This document shows positions 52,909 through 61,389 of a stretch of DNA of 64,000 nt, piece by piece. The first letter of the stretch is position 1. Each line of letters begins with the position of its first letter. The notes beneath the pieces are model-generated. The model was given only the letters and a program-made list of their open reading frames with translations. It was not told the DNA's origin and made no database searches. Made by a program: the position numbers and the translations under genes. The stretch comes from Nocardioides furvisabuli (GTDB lineage: Bacteria > Actinomycetota > Actinomycetes > Propionibacteriales > Nocardioidaceae), in NCBI RefSeq assembly GCF_021083185.1, contig NZ_JAIGQB010000002.1, positions 582,820 to 646,819 of the forward strand, written 5' to 3'.

Positions 52909-53715
52909 TCAGCCGCGTGGCTGCATCGCCAGCTGGCGGCTCTGGGCGACCAGTCGACCGGCTGAGTCCCAGACCTCGCAGTCCTCCTCGAACATGCCGC
53001 CGGCGACGTTGCGGGTCCGGTGCGAGACCCGGAGCCACCCCGGCGTCGGGACGGCACGGACGTGGACGGTGAGCTCGAGCGTCGGCGCCCAGCCCGGCCG
53101 CCCCAGGTCGAAGGTGACCGGCGGCAGCGCGTCGCACACCATGAGCAGGCCGACCGGGTCGACGTCGTGGCCGTCGACCATCCGGAACCAGGCCTGGATG
53201 TGCCCGCGACCGCTGGGGGCACCCATGGCCCAGCCGATGCAGGCCGGGTCGAAGCGCATGTCGAAGCGCTCCATCACCGGAGCCACCCGACGTGTCTCCT
53301 CCGGTGCGAGCGAGCCGGCCACGCAGTCCTCGAGCGGCGGCAGCTGCGGGGGCTCGGCCGTGGTGGCGACGTCGTCCGGCATGGCGCGCAGGTCGCCGTA
53401 CGTCGCCAGGACGCGGATGCGGGCGACCCCGTCCTGAGCGAGCTCGGCCGACACCGTCGCCACCGAGCCGCCCTCGCGCAGCACCTCCGTCGAGACCTGC
53501 GCCGGTCCCGGCCGCGCGGCAGACAGGTAGTAGGCGCTCACCGCGAGCGGGTGCGGTCTGGCCGGCACCGCCTCCGCGATCGCCGTGCCGACCACGCCGA
53601 GGAGGTAGCCACCGTTGACGCCACCACCGACGACCCACCCGGGGTCGAGCTCGACGGCGTGGGTGCCGTCGGCGGTCGCGGTCAGGGCGGTGTGGGTGTC
53701 CCACTCGGAGGCCAT
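52909..53715 (-). CDS. Acyl-CoA thioesterase, double hot-dog (TesB-like)
   Basis: A 268-residue protein with two tandem hot-dog halves. The first contains GGGVNGGYLLGVVGTAIAEA with the following VSAYYLSAARPG; the second contains MVDGHDVDPVGLLMVCDALP and ELTVHVRAVPTPGWLRV. The aspartates of those segments are the usual TesB-type catalytic positions. It hydrolyses acyl-CoA of unknown chain length. TAGGCT ends 6 bases before the ATG. The 155-bp gap between it and the kinase operon holds the kinase's upstream region. Confidence 0.85.
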   Translation of the reverse strand: MASEWDTHTALTATADGTHAVELDPGWVVGGGVNGGYLLGVVGTAIAEAVPARPHPLAVSAYYLSAARPGPAQVSTEVLREGGSVATVSAELAQDGVARIRVLATYGDLRAMPDDVATTAEPPQLPPLEDCVAGSLAPEETRRVAPVMERFDMRFDPACIGWAMGAPSGRGHIQAWFRMVDGHDVDPVGLLMVCDALPPVTFDLGRPGWAPTLELTVHVRAVPTPGWLRVSHRTRNVAGGMFEEDCEVWDSAGRLVAQSRQLAMQPRG

Positions 53716-53740
53716 GGCCCGAGCCTAGGTCGAGGGAGCC

Positions 53741-54805
53741 TCAACGCGCGCGGAGCCACCCCGCGACCACGGGCAGCCCGCTGACCCAGTCGAGGCGGGC
53801 GGCGTACATCGACCGGCGGCCGCGCTGGCGCGGCTTGTGGTCCCACTTGCCGGTGCCGGCGCACGGAAGCGTGGTGCCACGGCAGGTCCAGCCGTGCAGG
53901 AAGGCGAGCGTGCGCCCGTCGGGCGTCTCGACCAGGTCTGCGCCGCCGGGGCCGCACAGGCCCGTGGTCGCGGTGTCGAGCAGGGTCCCGCTCTCCGCGA
54001 GCGTCCAGTCGAGCAGCGCGGTCGAGCGCAGCCAGCGAGTGCGGTAGCCACACCGGGTCCAGTCGCCCTCCGAAGCCAGCAGCACGTAGCCCTCGGGGCG
54101 CGGCGTGAGCACCGGGTTCTCGATGACTCCGGCGGAGCGCACCAGCTCGACGCTCGTCGCCCCGGCGCCCACCGACTGCCCGTCGCGCGTCAGCGCCACG
54201 ATCCGCAGCGTGGAGGGGATCCGGTCGGTCTTGTAGAGCAGGTACGCCGTCCCGTCGACGTCGCGGAAGAAGGACGGGTCGATCACGCCCGCGCGCGGCA
54301 GCGTGGGGTCGCGCGGCAGCAACGGGTCCTGGGCGGTCGGCGTGCCGGCGTACGACGGGCAGACGAGCGGTGCGCGGCCGACCGGGCGGAACGGCCCACG
54401 GGCCGAGCGCGAGCGGGCCACTCCGATGCAGCGCCCGTGCTCGCCCATCCCCTTCACCGGGGTGGCGTAGTAGAGCAGCCAGCGACCACGCACGCGGGCC
54501 ACGTCGACGGCCCAGATGCCGCCGTCGCGCGACCACGAGGGACGGTGGGACAGCAGGCTGCCGCCGCGCCGCCACGGTCCGTCGGCACTGCGCGACCACG
54601 CGTGCGGCACGCGATCGCCGGTGGCGTACGCCACCAGCCCGCCGGGCGCGGACACGACCGCGGGGTCCGGGAAGTCGAGGTCGAGGACCGGTCGGGGCAC
54701 GCGGTCGGCGGCGAGCGCCGGTCCGGGAAGGGACAACAGCCCGACGGAAAGCAGACCAGCGGTCAGCAGCAGCACGAGCAGGCGCGCTGCTCCCCGGATC
54801 GGCAC
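53741..54805 (-). CDS. Secreted five-bladed beta-propeller, glycoside hydrolase family 43-like
   Basis: A 354-residue protein with a signal peptide (about 1-33, ending PALAAD). The propeller shows the acid residues expected of GH43/GH32-type clans: Asp in DLDFPDPAVV (about 46), Asp in AGVIDPSFFRDVDG (about 175) and Glu in GVIENPVLTPR (about 227). It also carries LLYYATPVKGMGEHGRCIGV, seen in GH43 proteins. Likely an arabinan- or xylan-type polysaccharide hydrolase; the substrate is not readable. GTG 54805 has TAGGTT ending 6 bases upstream and no ribosome-binding site, so it is probably leaderless. Confidence 0.85.
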   Translation of the reverse strand: MPIRGAARLLVLLLTAGLLSVGLLSLPGPALAADRVPRPVLDLDFPDPAVVSAPGGLVAYATGDRVPHAWSRSADGPWRRGGSLLSHRPSWSRDGGIWAVDVARVRGRWLLYYATPVKGMGEHGRCIGVARSRSARGPFRPVGRAPLVCPSYAGTPTAQDPLLPRDPTLPRAGVIDPSFFRDVDGTAYLLYKTDRIPSTLRIVALTRDGQSVGAGATSVELVRSAGVIENPVLTPRPEGYVLLASEGDWTRCGYRTRWLRSTALLDWTLAESGTLLDTATTGLCGPGGADLVETPDGRTLAFLHGWTCRGTTLPCAGTGKWDHKPRQRGRRSMYAARLDWVSGLPVVAGWLRAR

Positions 54806-54834
54806 CGGGGGAACCTACCCCGTCGGGTGGTCCC

Positions 54835-56121
54835 TCAGGGGCGCAACGTGGCAGGAAGGGTCTCGAAGCCGCGCAGGATGCGGGTCTCGCGGCGTCGCGC
54901 CCCCGGCTCGAGGCGCAGGTCGGGGAAGCGCCGCCAGATCGCCCGCAGCCCCACCTCCCCCTCCAGGCGAGCCAGCTGCGCGCCGAGGCAGTGGTGGCGG
55001 CCGGCGGAGAAGGCGATGTGCTCGCGTGCGTTGGCCCGCGCGACGTCGAAGCGGGTCGGGTCCTCGAAGACGTCGGGGTCGCGGTTGGCGCCGGCGAGGA
55101 TCGCGGTGACCATCGTCCCGGCACGCACCGGCTGCCCGGCCACCTCGGTGTCGCGCACCGCCATCCGGCCCGTCAGCAGCACCGGCGGGTCCAGGCGCAG
55201 GGCCTCCTCGACGACGTTGGTCCACAGCGGCGGGTCGGCGACCACCCGCGCGCGCTCGTCGGGGTGGTCGTGGAGCAGCGCGATGCCGTTGCCCAGCAGG
55301 TTGACCGTGGTCTCGAAGCCCGCGGCGAGGACGAGGCCCGCCGTGGCCTTGAGCTCGGTCTCGCTCAGCCCGGCACCGTCGTCGCGTACGGCGACCAGCT
55401 GGCTGAGCAGGTCGTCGCCGGGGTGGCGGCGCAGGTGGTCGAGGTGGTGGCCGAGCCAGGCGTCGAACTCCGCCAGCGCCCGCGACACCGAGCGGTAGCG
55501 CCGCAGTCCGAGTCCCAGGTCCAGGCTGGGCGCCGCGGCCGAGCCGAAGTCCAGGACGCGGGCGCGGTCGCGCTCGGGCACCCCGAGCACCTCCGCGATG
55601 ACGGTGACCGGCAGCTGCGCGCAGTAGGCCCCGACGAGGTCCACCGCGCCGCCCGCGCGCGGCTCCAGGGCGTCGAGCAGGTCGGCGGCGATCTCCTCGG
55701 TGCGCTCGCGCAGTCGCTCGACGGCGCGCATGGTGAAGACCCGCGTCACGAGCCTGCGGTAGCGGGTGTGGTCGGGCGGCTCGGTGACCAGCAACGACGG
55801 TGGCTCGACCGGGTGCAGGGTGGTCGGCGCCGCCCACCGCGAGATCCGCCCCATCGGCCCCTGCGAGGTCGGCAGGCCGGTGCGGAAGTCGTCGCTGGTG
55901 AGCACGTGGCGCACCGCGGCGTGGCTCGTGGCGACGTGGCCGATCCGCGAGCGGTAGATCGGGCCGCGGGAGCGGATCGCCTCGACGAGGCCGAAGACGT
56001 CGTCAGTGCCGAGCGAGCCGACGCGGATGAGCTGCGCCTGGAGGTCGCCCCGGTCGGCGGCACGGCGCAGCAGCAGCGTCGGCAGGCCGTGCGCCACACC
56101 CCAGTGGACCGCCGACCTCAT
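54835..56121 (-). CDS. Cytochrome P450
   Basis: A 428-residue soluble bacterial P450. The heme-binding loop is AFSAGRHHCLGAQLA with C378 as axial ligand; the I-helix motif AAGFETT is at about 266-272, the ExxR pair is EEALR (305-309), and the PERF-like segment is DPTRFDVARAN. It belongs to the CYP107/CYP105-like actinobacterial group by general appearance only. Electron donors could include the 7Fe ferredoxin at 39.8 kb. ATG 56121 is chosen because a start at 56175 would overlap the divergent gene and GAGGTGGGG lies upstream of 56121. Confidence 0.93.
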   Translation of the reverse strand: MRSAVHWGVAHGLPTLLLRRAADRGDLQAQLIRVGSLGTDDVFGLVEAIRSRGPIYRSRIGHVATSHAAVRHVLTSDDFRTGLPTSQGPMGRISRWAAPTTLHPVEPPSLLVTEPPDHTRYRRLVTRVFTMRAVERLRERTEEIAADLLDALEPRAGGAVDLVGAYCAQLPVTVIAEVLGVPERDRARVLDFGSAAAPSLDLGLGLRRYRSVSRALAEFDAWLGHHLDHLRRHPGDDLLSQLVAVRDDGAGLSETELKATAGLVLAAGFETTVNLLGNGIALLHDHPDERARVVADPPLWTNVVEEALRLDPPVLLTGRMAVRDTEVAGQPVRAGTMVTAILAGANRDPDVFEDPTRFDVARANAREHIAFSAGRHHCLGAQLARLEGEVGLRAIWRRFPDLRLEPGARRRETRILRGFETLPATLRP

Positions 56122-56173
56122 GCGCCCCACCTCATCCGCTGAGACTATCCGCGCCCTGCCTAGGCTGGCTCGC

Positions 56174-56521
56174 ATGTGGCTGCTGATCGACCTCCTGCTC
56201 GTCGGCGTCTTCGCGGTCGTCGGCCGGCTCAGCCACTACGGCACCCTCACCGTGGGCGGCTGGTGGTCGACAGCCTGGCCCTTCCTCGTGGGCGCGCTGC
56301 TCGCCCGGGCGCTCCTGGCCGCGGCCCGTCGCCCACCTGCTGCGGTCACCTCCGGTGTGGTGGTCTGGCTCGGTGCGCTCGTCGGCGGCATGGTGCTGCG
56401 GCAGGTCGCGGGGCAGGGCACGGCGACGGCCTTCGTGGTCGTCGCGACCCTCGTCCTGGGCGCACTGCTGGTCCTGCCCAGGGGTGTCCTCGCCAGTGTC
56501 GGTGCACGCGCCCGACGCTGA
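56174..56521 (+). CDS. DUF3054 membrane protein
   Basis: A 115-residue protein with about four transmembrane helices, matching the actinobacterial DUF3054 family (MWLLIDLLLVGVFAVVGRLS, HYGTLTVGGWWSTAWPFLVG, SGVVVWLGALVGGMVLRQ). Function unknown. TAGGCT at 56161-56166 ends 7 bases before the ATG, so a leaderless transcript is likely. It is divergent from the P450 gene and 37 bp upstream of psuK. Confidence 0.85.
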   Translation: MWLLIDLLLVGVFAVVGRLSHYGTLTVGGWWSTAWPFLVGALLARALLAAARRPPAAVTSGVVVWLGALVGGMVLRQVAGQGTATAFVVVATLVLGALLVLPRGVLASVGARARR

Positions 56522-56558
56522 CGCCCGCCCCACGGCCGCGTCTGTCAGGATCGGCGGC

Positions 56559-57461
56559 GTGAAGCAGTGGGTGGTGGTCGTCGGCGGCACCAACATGGAC
56601 GTCGTCGCGCGGACGTCCGCCCCGCTCGTCGCCGCGACCAGCAACCCGGGCCGCACGCGCATCTCGCCGGGCGGCGTCGGGCGCAACATCGCCGCCTGCC
56701 TCGGTCTGCTCGGCGCGCCGGTGCGGCTTGTCTCGGCGGTCGGCGACGACGCCTTCGGCGACGAGGCGCTGCGGGTCACCGCGGCATGCGGCGCGGACGT
56801 GTCCGCCGTACGCCGCGTGCCGGGCGCGACCGGCACCTACACCGCGGTCCTCGACGACCGCGGCGAGCTGGTGGCCGCGGTGTCCGACATGGCGGTGGTC
56901 GACGAGCTGGTCCTCGAGACCGTCCACCTCACCGACGCGGCACTGGTCGTCCTGGACGGCAACCTCGCGCACGCCCAGGCCGCGCGCGTGGTCGCGGCCG
57001 CCGCGCGGGCAGGGGTGCCGCTGGCCTTCGAGCCGGTCTCGGTCGCCAAGGCCGCCCGACTGGCCGACCTGGTGCACGACCTCTTCCTCGTCACGCCCAA
57101 CGCCGACGAGCTCGCGGCGCTGACCGGGCGCCCGACCGCCGACTGGCACTCCTCGGTCGCCGATCTCCATTCCCGCGGCGTCGAGCACGTGTGGGTCCGC
57201 CACGGGGCAGACGGCTCGTGGATGTGCAGCCGCGGCACCGAACCGGTGCACCTGGCCGCCGTCCCGGCCGAGGTCGTCGACGTCACCGGCGCCGGTGATG
57301 CGATGCTCGCCGCCTGGGTCGCGGCGTGGCTGCGCGGCGACGACCCCGTCGAGTCGGCGCGCGACGGCCACCGGGCCGCTGCCGCCACCATCGGGAGCCC
57401 CCACACCGTCCGGCCGGACCTGGCCGCAGCCATGCACCACCACACGAGGGAGCACCGTTGA
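56559..57461 (+). CDS. psuK: PfkB-family carbohydrate kinase, probable pseudouridine kinase
   Basis: A 300-residue ribokinase-fold kinase. The N-terminal signature VGGTNMDVVARTS, the sugar-binding GGVGRNIAACLGLLGA (about 40-55) and the C-terminal anion-hole/catalytic DVTGAGDAMLAAWVAAWL (about 243-260, D at GAGD is the catalytic base) are clear. The next gene is psuG, overlapped by 4 bp, so the likely reaction is pseudouridine to pseudouridine 5'-phosphate. On its own the sequence only says PfkB kinase. GTG 56559 has AGGA 9 bases upstream. Confidence 0.87.
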   Translation: MKQWVVVVGGTNMDVVARTSAPLVAATSNPGRTRISPGGVGRNIAACLGLLGAPVRLVSAVGDDAFGDEALRVTAACGADVSAVRRVPGATGTYTAVLDDRGELVAAVSDMAVVDELVLETVHLTDAALVVLDGNLAHAQAARVVAAAARAGVPLAFEPVSVAKAARLADLVHDLFLVTPNADELAALTGRPTADWHSSVADLHSRGVEHVWVRHGADGSWMCSRGTEPVHLAAVPAEVVDVTGAGDAMLAAWVAAWLRGDDPVESARDGHRAAAATIGSPHTVRPDLAAAMHHHTREHR

Positions 57462-58363
57462 ACCTGACCGTCACCGACGAGGTCCGCGACGCGCTCGCGT
57501 CCGGGCAGCCCGTCGTCGCGCTGGAGAGCACGATCATCAGCCACGGCATGCCCTACCCGCAGAACGTCGAGATGGCGCGCACCGTCGAGGGCATCGTCCG
57601 CGAGGCCGGCGCCGTTCCCGCGACGATCGCGGTCCTGCGCGGCCGGCCCACCATCGGGCTCTCGGCCGACGACCTCGAGCTCCTCGCCTCCGACGACTCG
57701 GTCATCAAGGTCTCCATCCGCGACCTGCCCTACGTCGTCTCGCAGGGCCTGCACGGCGCGACGACCGTCGCCTCGACGATGCGGCTGGCCGCCCTGGCCG
57801 GCATCGGCGTCTTCGTCACCGGCGGGCTCGGCGGCGTGCACCGCGGCGCGGAGACGACGTACGACGTCTCGGCCGACCTCACCGAGCTGTCCACCACGTC
57901 GGTGGCCGTGGTGTGCGCCGGAGTGAAGAGCATCCTCGACATCGGCCTGACGCTGGAGAAGCTCGAGACCCTCGGCGTGCCGGTGGTCGGCTACGGCACC
58001 GACGACTTCCCGTCCTTCTTCTCCCGCTGGTCGGGGTTCGCCGCGCCCATGCGCCTCGACTCACCCGCCGACGTCGCTGCGCTGATGCGCGCCAAGTGGG
58101 ACCTCGGGCTGGCCGGCGGCGTCGTCGTCGCCAACCCGATCCCGGAGGAGTCGGAGATCCCGGCCGAGGAGATCGGCGTGATCATCGACCGCGCGCTCGC
58201 CGACATGGACGCCCTCGGCATCCGCGGCAAGGACGCGACGCCCTACCTGCTCGGACGGATCGTCGAGATCACCGAGGGTGGCTCGCTGACGGCCAACATC
58301 GCGCTCGTGGAGCACAACGCGCGCCTCGGCGCGGCCATCGCGACGGCGTACGCCCGCCCCTGA
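57458..58363 (+). CDS. psuG: Pseudouridine-5'-phosphate glycosidase
   Basis: A 301-residue enzyme of the PsuG family, which cleaves the C-C glycosidic bond of pseudouridine phosphate to uracil and ribose 5-phosphate. VALESTIISHGMPYPQN (about 20-36), RDLPYVVSQGLHGATTVAST, TGGLGGVHRGAETTYDVSAD and CAGVKSILDI match the family, including the catalytic lysine and manganese-site residues. The start is TTG (57458), overlapping the psuK stop (TTGA), with GAGGGAG 6 bases upstream. The pair recycles modified nucleoside from RNA turnover. Confidence 0.93.
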   Translation: MNLTVTDEVRDALASGQPVVALESTIISHGMPYPQNVEMARTVEGIVREAGAVPATIAVLRGRPTIGLSADDLELLASDDSVIKVSIRDLPYVVSQGLHGATTVASTMRLAALAGIGVFVTGGLGGVHRGAETTYDVSADLTELSTTSVAVVCAGVKSILDIGLTLEKLETLGVPVVGYGTDDFPSFFSRWSGFAAPMRLDSPADVAALMRAKWDLGLAGGVVVANPIPEESEIPAEEIGVIIDRALADMDALGIRGKDATPYLLGRIVEITEGGSLTANIALVEHNARLGAAIATAYARP

Positions 58364-58490
58364 CCCGCCTCGCCCGTGCCGCCGCCCCGGCGGATGTGTC
58401 ACTTCGATGACGACTTCGACCAAGCCGCGTCGCCACCCAGCTGAGCGGGTAAGGGTGGACCACCAGCCCGTCGCACCGCCGGAGGCACGC

Positions 58491-59405
58491 ATGCCTGAGT
58501 CGACACGCCCCGACAAGGGTGGCGAGCACCGGCGGCGGACAGGACCGCGCTACCCCACGGGGATCCCCCGCGAGGGCTGGACGCAGGTGGCTCGGCGCGT
58601 GTGGCAGGAGGCAGGCGCCGACCAGGTACCGCTGATGGCTGCCGGAGTGGCCTTCTGGGCCTTCATCTCGCTGTTCCCCGCGATGGTCGCGGCCGTGTCG
58701 GTCTACGGGCTCCTGGCCGACGCCTCCACCGTGACGCGCCAGGCCGAGGCCGTCGCCGCCGCGCTGCCGCAGGACGCCGCTGCGCTCGTGGTGAGCCAGA
58801 TGGAGGCCATCAGCGCCGAGTCGCGCGACGCGCTCAGCCTGTCGCTCGCGCTCTCGGTCCTGCTCTCGCTCTGGTCCTCCTCCGCCGCGGTCAGCAACCT
58901 GATGACGGCCGTCAACGCCGCCTACGACGAGGAGGAGACCAGGAGCTACGTCCGGCGCAAGGGCCTTGCGCTGCTGCTGAGCCTCGGCGCCATCGTGTTC
59001 GTGCTGGTCGCGATCGGACTGATCGCGGTCGCGCCGGTCCTGCTGGACACCTTTGCCTCGCCCGGGACGACCCGCACGATGCTCGACGTCGGTCGCTGGG
59101 TCGGACTCGTCCTGGCGGTGCTCACCGGCACGGCAGTCGTCTACACCGTGGCTCCCGACCGCGACGCGCCACGGCTCGCGTGGGTGTCCGTCGGCTCCGT
59201 CGTCGCCACCGCGACGTGGATGCTGGCCTCGCTCGGGTTCTCGCTGTACGTCGACAACCTCGGACGCTACAGCTCGACGTACGGCTCCCTGGCCGGGGTC
59301 GCCGTCCTGATGCTCTGGTTCTGGATCACCGCGTTGGTCGTCCTGGTGGGCGCCGAGGTCAACGCCGAGGCGGAGAAGGAGACGGACCGCGACACGACGT
59401 GGTGA
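58491..59405 (+). CDS. YihY/BrkB-family membrane protein
   Basis: A 304-residue protein with five to six transmembrane helices of the YihY/UPF0761 family (AAGVAFWAFISLFPAMVAAV; SLWSSSAAVSNLMTAVNAAY; YGSLAGVAVLMLWFWITALV). Function is not established (annotations as virulence factor BrkB or RNase BN are historical). ATG 58491 is chosen because GGAGG stands 6 bases upstream; the frame extends to 58407 but that part is polar and poorly conserved. The 127-bp gap after psuG includes CCGCCCCGGCGG, a short palindrome. Confidence 0.88.
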   Translation: MPESTRPDKGGEHRRRTGPRYPTGIPREGWTQVARRVWQEAGADQVPLMAAGVAFWAFISLFPAMVAAVSVYGLLADASTVTRQAEAVAAALPQDAAALVVSQMEAISAESRDALSLSLALSVLLSLWSSSAAVSNLMTAVNAAYDEEETRSYVRRKGLALLLSLGAIVFVLVAIGLIAVAPVLLDTFASPGTTRTMLDVGRWVGLVLAVLTGTAVVYTVAPDRDAPRLAWVSVGSVVATATWMLASLGFSLYVDNLGRYSSTYGSLAGVAVLMLWFWITALVVLVGAEVNAEAEKETDRDTTW

Positions 59406-59471
59406 GCGCGACCCGCTCAGCAGGCTCGCGGGTGGGCACCCGACCAGTGTGCGCCGTGCTTGGATCGGCGC

Positions 59472-59888
59472 ATGGCCTCCCGACTGACCGAGATCTCCCT
59501 CGACTGCCACGACCCCGACCGGCTCGCCGACTTCTGGACCGCGGCCCTCGACTGGGTGGTGCTCGACCGCGAGCCCGGGCTGGTGGAGATCGGTCCGGCC
59601 CGCGCGAGCGACCAGGCCCTGCTCGACGCCGTACGCAGCGGGCCGGTGCCGCCGACGATGTTCCTCGCCGCGGTCGCAGAGGACAAGGTGGTCAAGAACC
59701 GGATGCACCTCGACCTCTCCCCCGTCGACCGCTCGCGCGACGAGGAGGTCGAGCGCCTGCTCGCAGTGGGCGCCACGCACGTCGATGTCGGGCAGACCGG
59801 CGAGGAGACCTGGGTGGTGCTGGCCGACCCGGAGGGCAACGAGTTCTGCGTGCTGCGCAGCCTGGCCCCCGGGCACTTCGCGCTGTGA
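59472..59888 (+). CDS. VOC/glyoxalase-like protein
   Basis: A 138-residue single-chain vicinal oxygen chelate domain. The pattern SLDCHDPDRLADFWTAALDW at the start and DPEGNEFCVL at the end is the usual actinobacterial glyoxalase-like form; H16 and the acidic residues could bind metal. Substrate unknown. It is coupled to the following GNAT gene by a GTGA overlap. TTGGAT ends 6 bases before the ATG, a weak leaderless -10. Confidence 0.85.
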   Translation: MASRLTEISLDCHDPDRLADFWTAALDWVVLDREPGLVEIGPARASDQALLDAVRSGPVPPTMFLAAVAEDKVVKNRMHLDLSPVDRSRDEEVERLLAVGATHVDVGQTGEETWVVLADPEGNEFCVLRSLAPGHFAL

Positions 59889-60454
59889 GTCCCCTCGCCG
59901 TGTCGCTGCCGATCGCGACCGAGAGGCTGCTCCTGCGCCCGCACCGGTCGGAGGACCTCGGCGACCTCGTCGTCTTCCACAGCGACCCCGAGGCCGTGCG
60001 CCACATCCCGTGGCCGGTGCGCGACCGCGCGGCCACCGAGGAGACGCTGGCGGTGAAGCTCGACCAGGCCGAGCTGCGCGAGCCCGGCCAGTGGCTGGTG
60101 CTCGCCGTCGAGCTCCGCGAGACCGGCCGCGTGATCGGCGAGGTGCTGCTCAAGTGGGCCTCCGAGCGCCAGGGCGAGCTCGGTTTCGCCTTCGCCCGCG
60201 ACGTCCACGGCCGGGGGTACGCCGCCGAGGCCGCGACCGCGGTCCTCGACCTCGCCTTCGACGGGCTGGGGTTCCACCGGGTCAGCGCCGTCGTGATCGA
60301 CGGCAACGACATGTCCGCCCGCCTGCTCGGTCGCCTCGGGTTCCGACAGGAGGCGCGGCTCGTCGACGGCGTGCACTTCAAGGGCGCGTGGGCCACCCAG
60401 CTGGTCTTCGCCCTCCTCGAGGACGAGTGGCGCGAACCCTCAGCCGTCGGCTGA
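59885..60454 (+). CDS. GNAT acetyltransferase, RimJ/RimL-like
   Basis: A 189-residue acetyltransferase of the RimJ/RimL type (TERLLLRPHRSEDLGDLVVF, GELGFAFARDVHGRGYAAEA, GFHRVSAVVIDGNDMSARLL). The acetyl-CoA loop is RDVHGRGYA and the C-terminal NDMSARLLGRLGFRQEARL motif is typical. It probably acetylates ribosomal-protein N-termini or a small amine. GTG 59885 overlaps the VOC gene's stop; its 3' end overlaps the convergent hydrolase by 15 bp. Confidence 0.88.
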   Translation: MSPLAVSLPIATERLLLRPHRSEDLGDLVVFHSDPEAVRHIPWPVRDRAATEETLAVKLDQAELREPGQWLVLAVELRETGRVIGEVLLKWASERQGELGFAFARDVHGRGYAAEAATAVLDLAFDGLGFHRVSAVVIDGNDMSARLLGRLGFRQEARLVDGVHFKGAWATQLVFALLEDEWREPSAVG

Positions 60455-61288
60455 CATGAACTCCCGCAGCACCCGCGCGAACCGGTCGGGGTCGTCGAGG
60501 TGGGGAAAGTGCCCGGCGCCCTCGAACAGCTCGACCCGGCACTCCGGCAGCGCACGCTGGGCGCTGAGTGCGTGCCACGCGGGGATCATCCGGTCCTTCG
60601 AGCCCCACACGATCAGCGTCGGCGGCGCCGTCACGGCACCGAGGTGGTCATGGGCGCTGATGCTCTGCCCACCGAAATCGATGACAGAGCGGGTCGTGGC
60701 CAGGAACGCGCGGCGGCTCCGACGGTCGCCGAGGGACGTGAAGCCACGCCAGATCGCCCCCATGTCGGCGCCCGGTTTCCAGCCGACCTTCTGCGCACCG
60801 CGGCCCACCGCCTCCACCTTGTCGAGCACCGGCGCCGACGCGATCACGCTCAGCACCTGCTCGGCGCCGGGGAGGGTGGCCGATCGCAGCACGAGGTTGA
60901 CCTCACGCCCGAGGCCCCCGCTCGAGACGAGCACCATGCGGTCCACCCGCTCGGGGAAGAGGTAGTAGAACTGCATCGCGATCCCGCCGCCGAGCGAGTG
61001 CCCGACGAGGGTGACACGGTCGATGCCGAGGTGGTCGAGCAGGTCGCGCAAGGTGGCGGCGTGCGAGCTCAACGAGTAGTCGCCGGTCGGCTTCGCCGAG
61101 GCCCCGTGGCCGAAGAGGTCCGGCACCACCACGCGGTGGTCCTCGTCGACCTCGTCGACCAGGTGGGCCCACTGACCCTGGGAGCCGAGGATCCCGTGGA
61201 TGAAGAGGACCGCTGGACCCTCGCCGCTGTCGACGTACGAGAGCTCGTGGCCGTGGAGCACGACCGTGTCCGGCGCCAGTCGGGTCAT
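60440..61288 (-). CDS. Alpha/beta hydrolase
   Basis: A 282-residue alpha/beta-hydrolase. The nucleophile serine is in GHSLGGG (about S97), the acid in WGSKDRMIPAW (about D231) and the histidine in GAGHFPHLDD (about H262). Oxyanion-hole HGILGSQGQW lies near residues 31-40. Family members hydrolyse esters or open C-C bonds of meta-cleavage products. AAGGAC lies about 9 bases before ATG 61288. Substrate unknown. Confidence 0.88.
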   Translation of the reverse strand: MTRLAPDTVVLHGHELSYVDSGEGPAVLFIHGILGSQGQWAHLVDEVDEDHRVVVPDLFGHGASAKPTGDYSLSSHAATLRDLLDHLGIDRVTLVGHSLGGGIAMQFYYLFPERVDRMVLVSSGGLGREVNLVLRSATLPGAEQVLSVIASAPVLDKVEAVGRGAQKVGWKPGADMGAIWRGFTSLGDRRSRRAFLATTRSVIDFGGQSISAHDHLGAVTAPPTLIVWGSKDRMIPAWHALSAQRALPECRVELFEGAGHFPHLDDPDRFARVLREFMSADG

Positions 61289-61389
61289 CGTCGGGGTCCT
61301 TGCCGTCGGGGGGGTGGTTACCCAACGGTAGCCCGGGAAGGATCCCGGTCAGGAACGACGGCCGTGCCGGTCGTCCACGCAGGAACGGA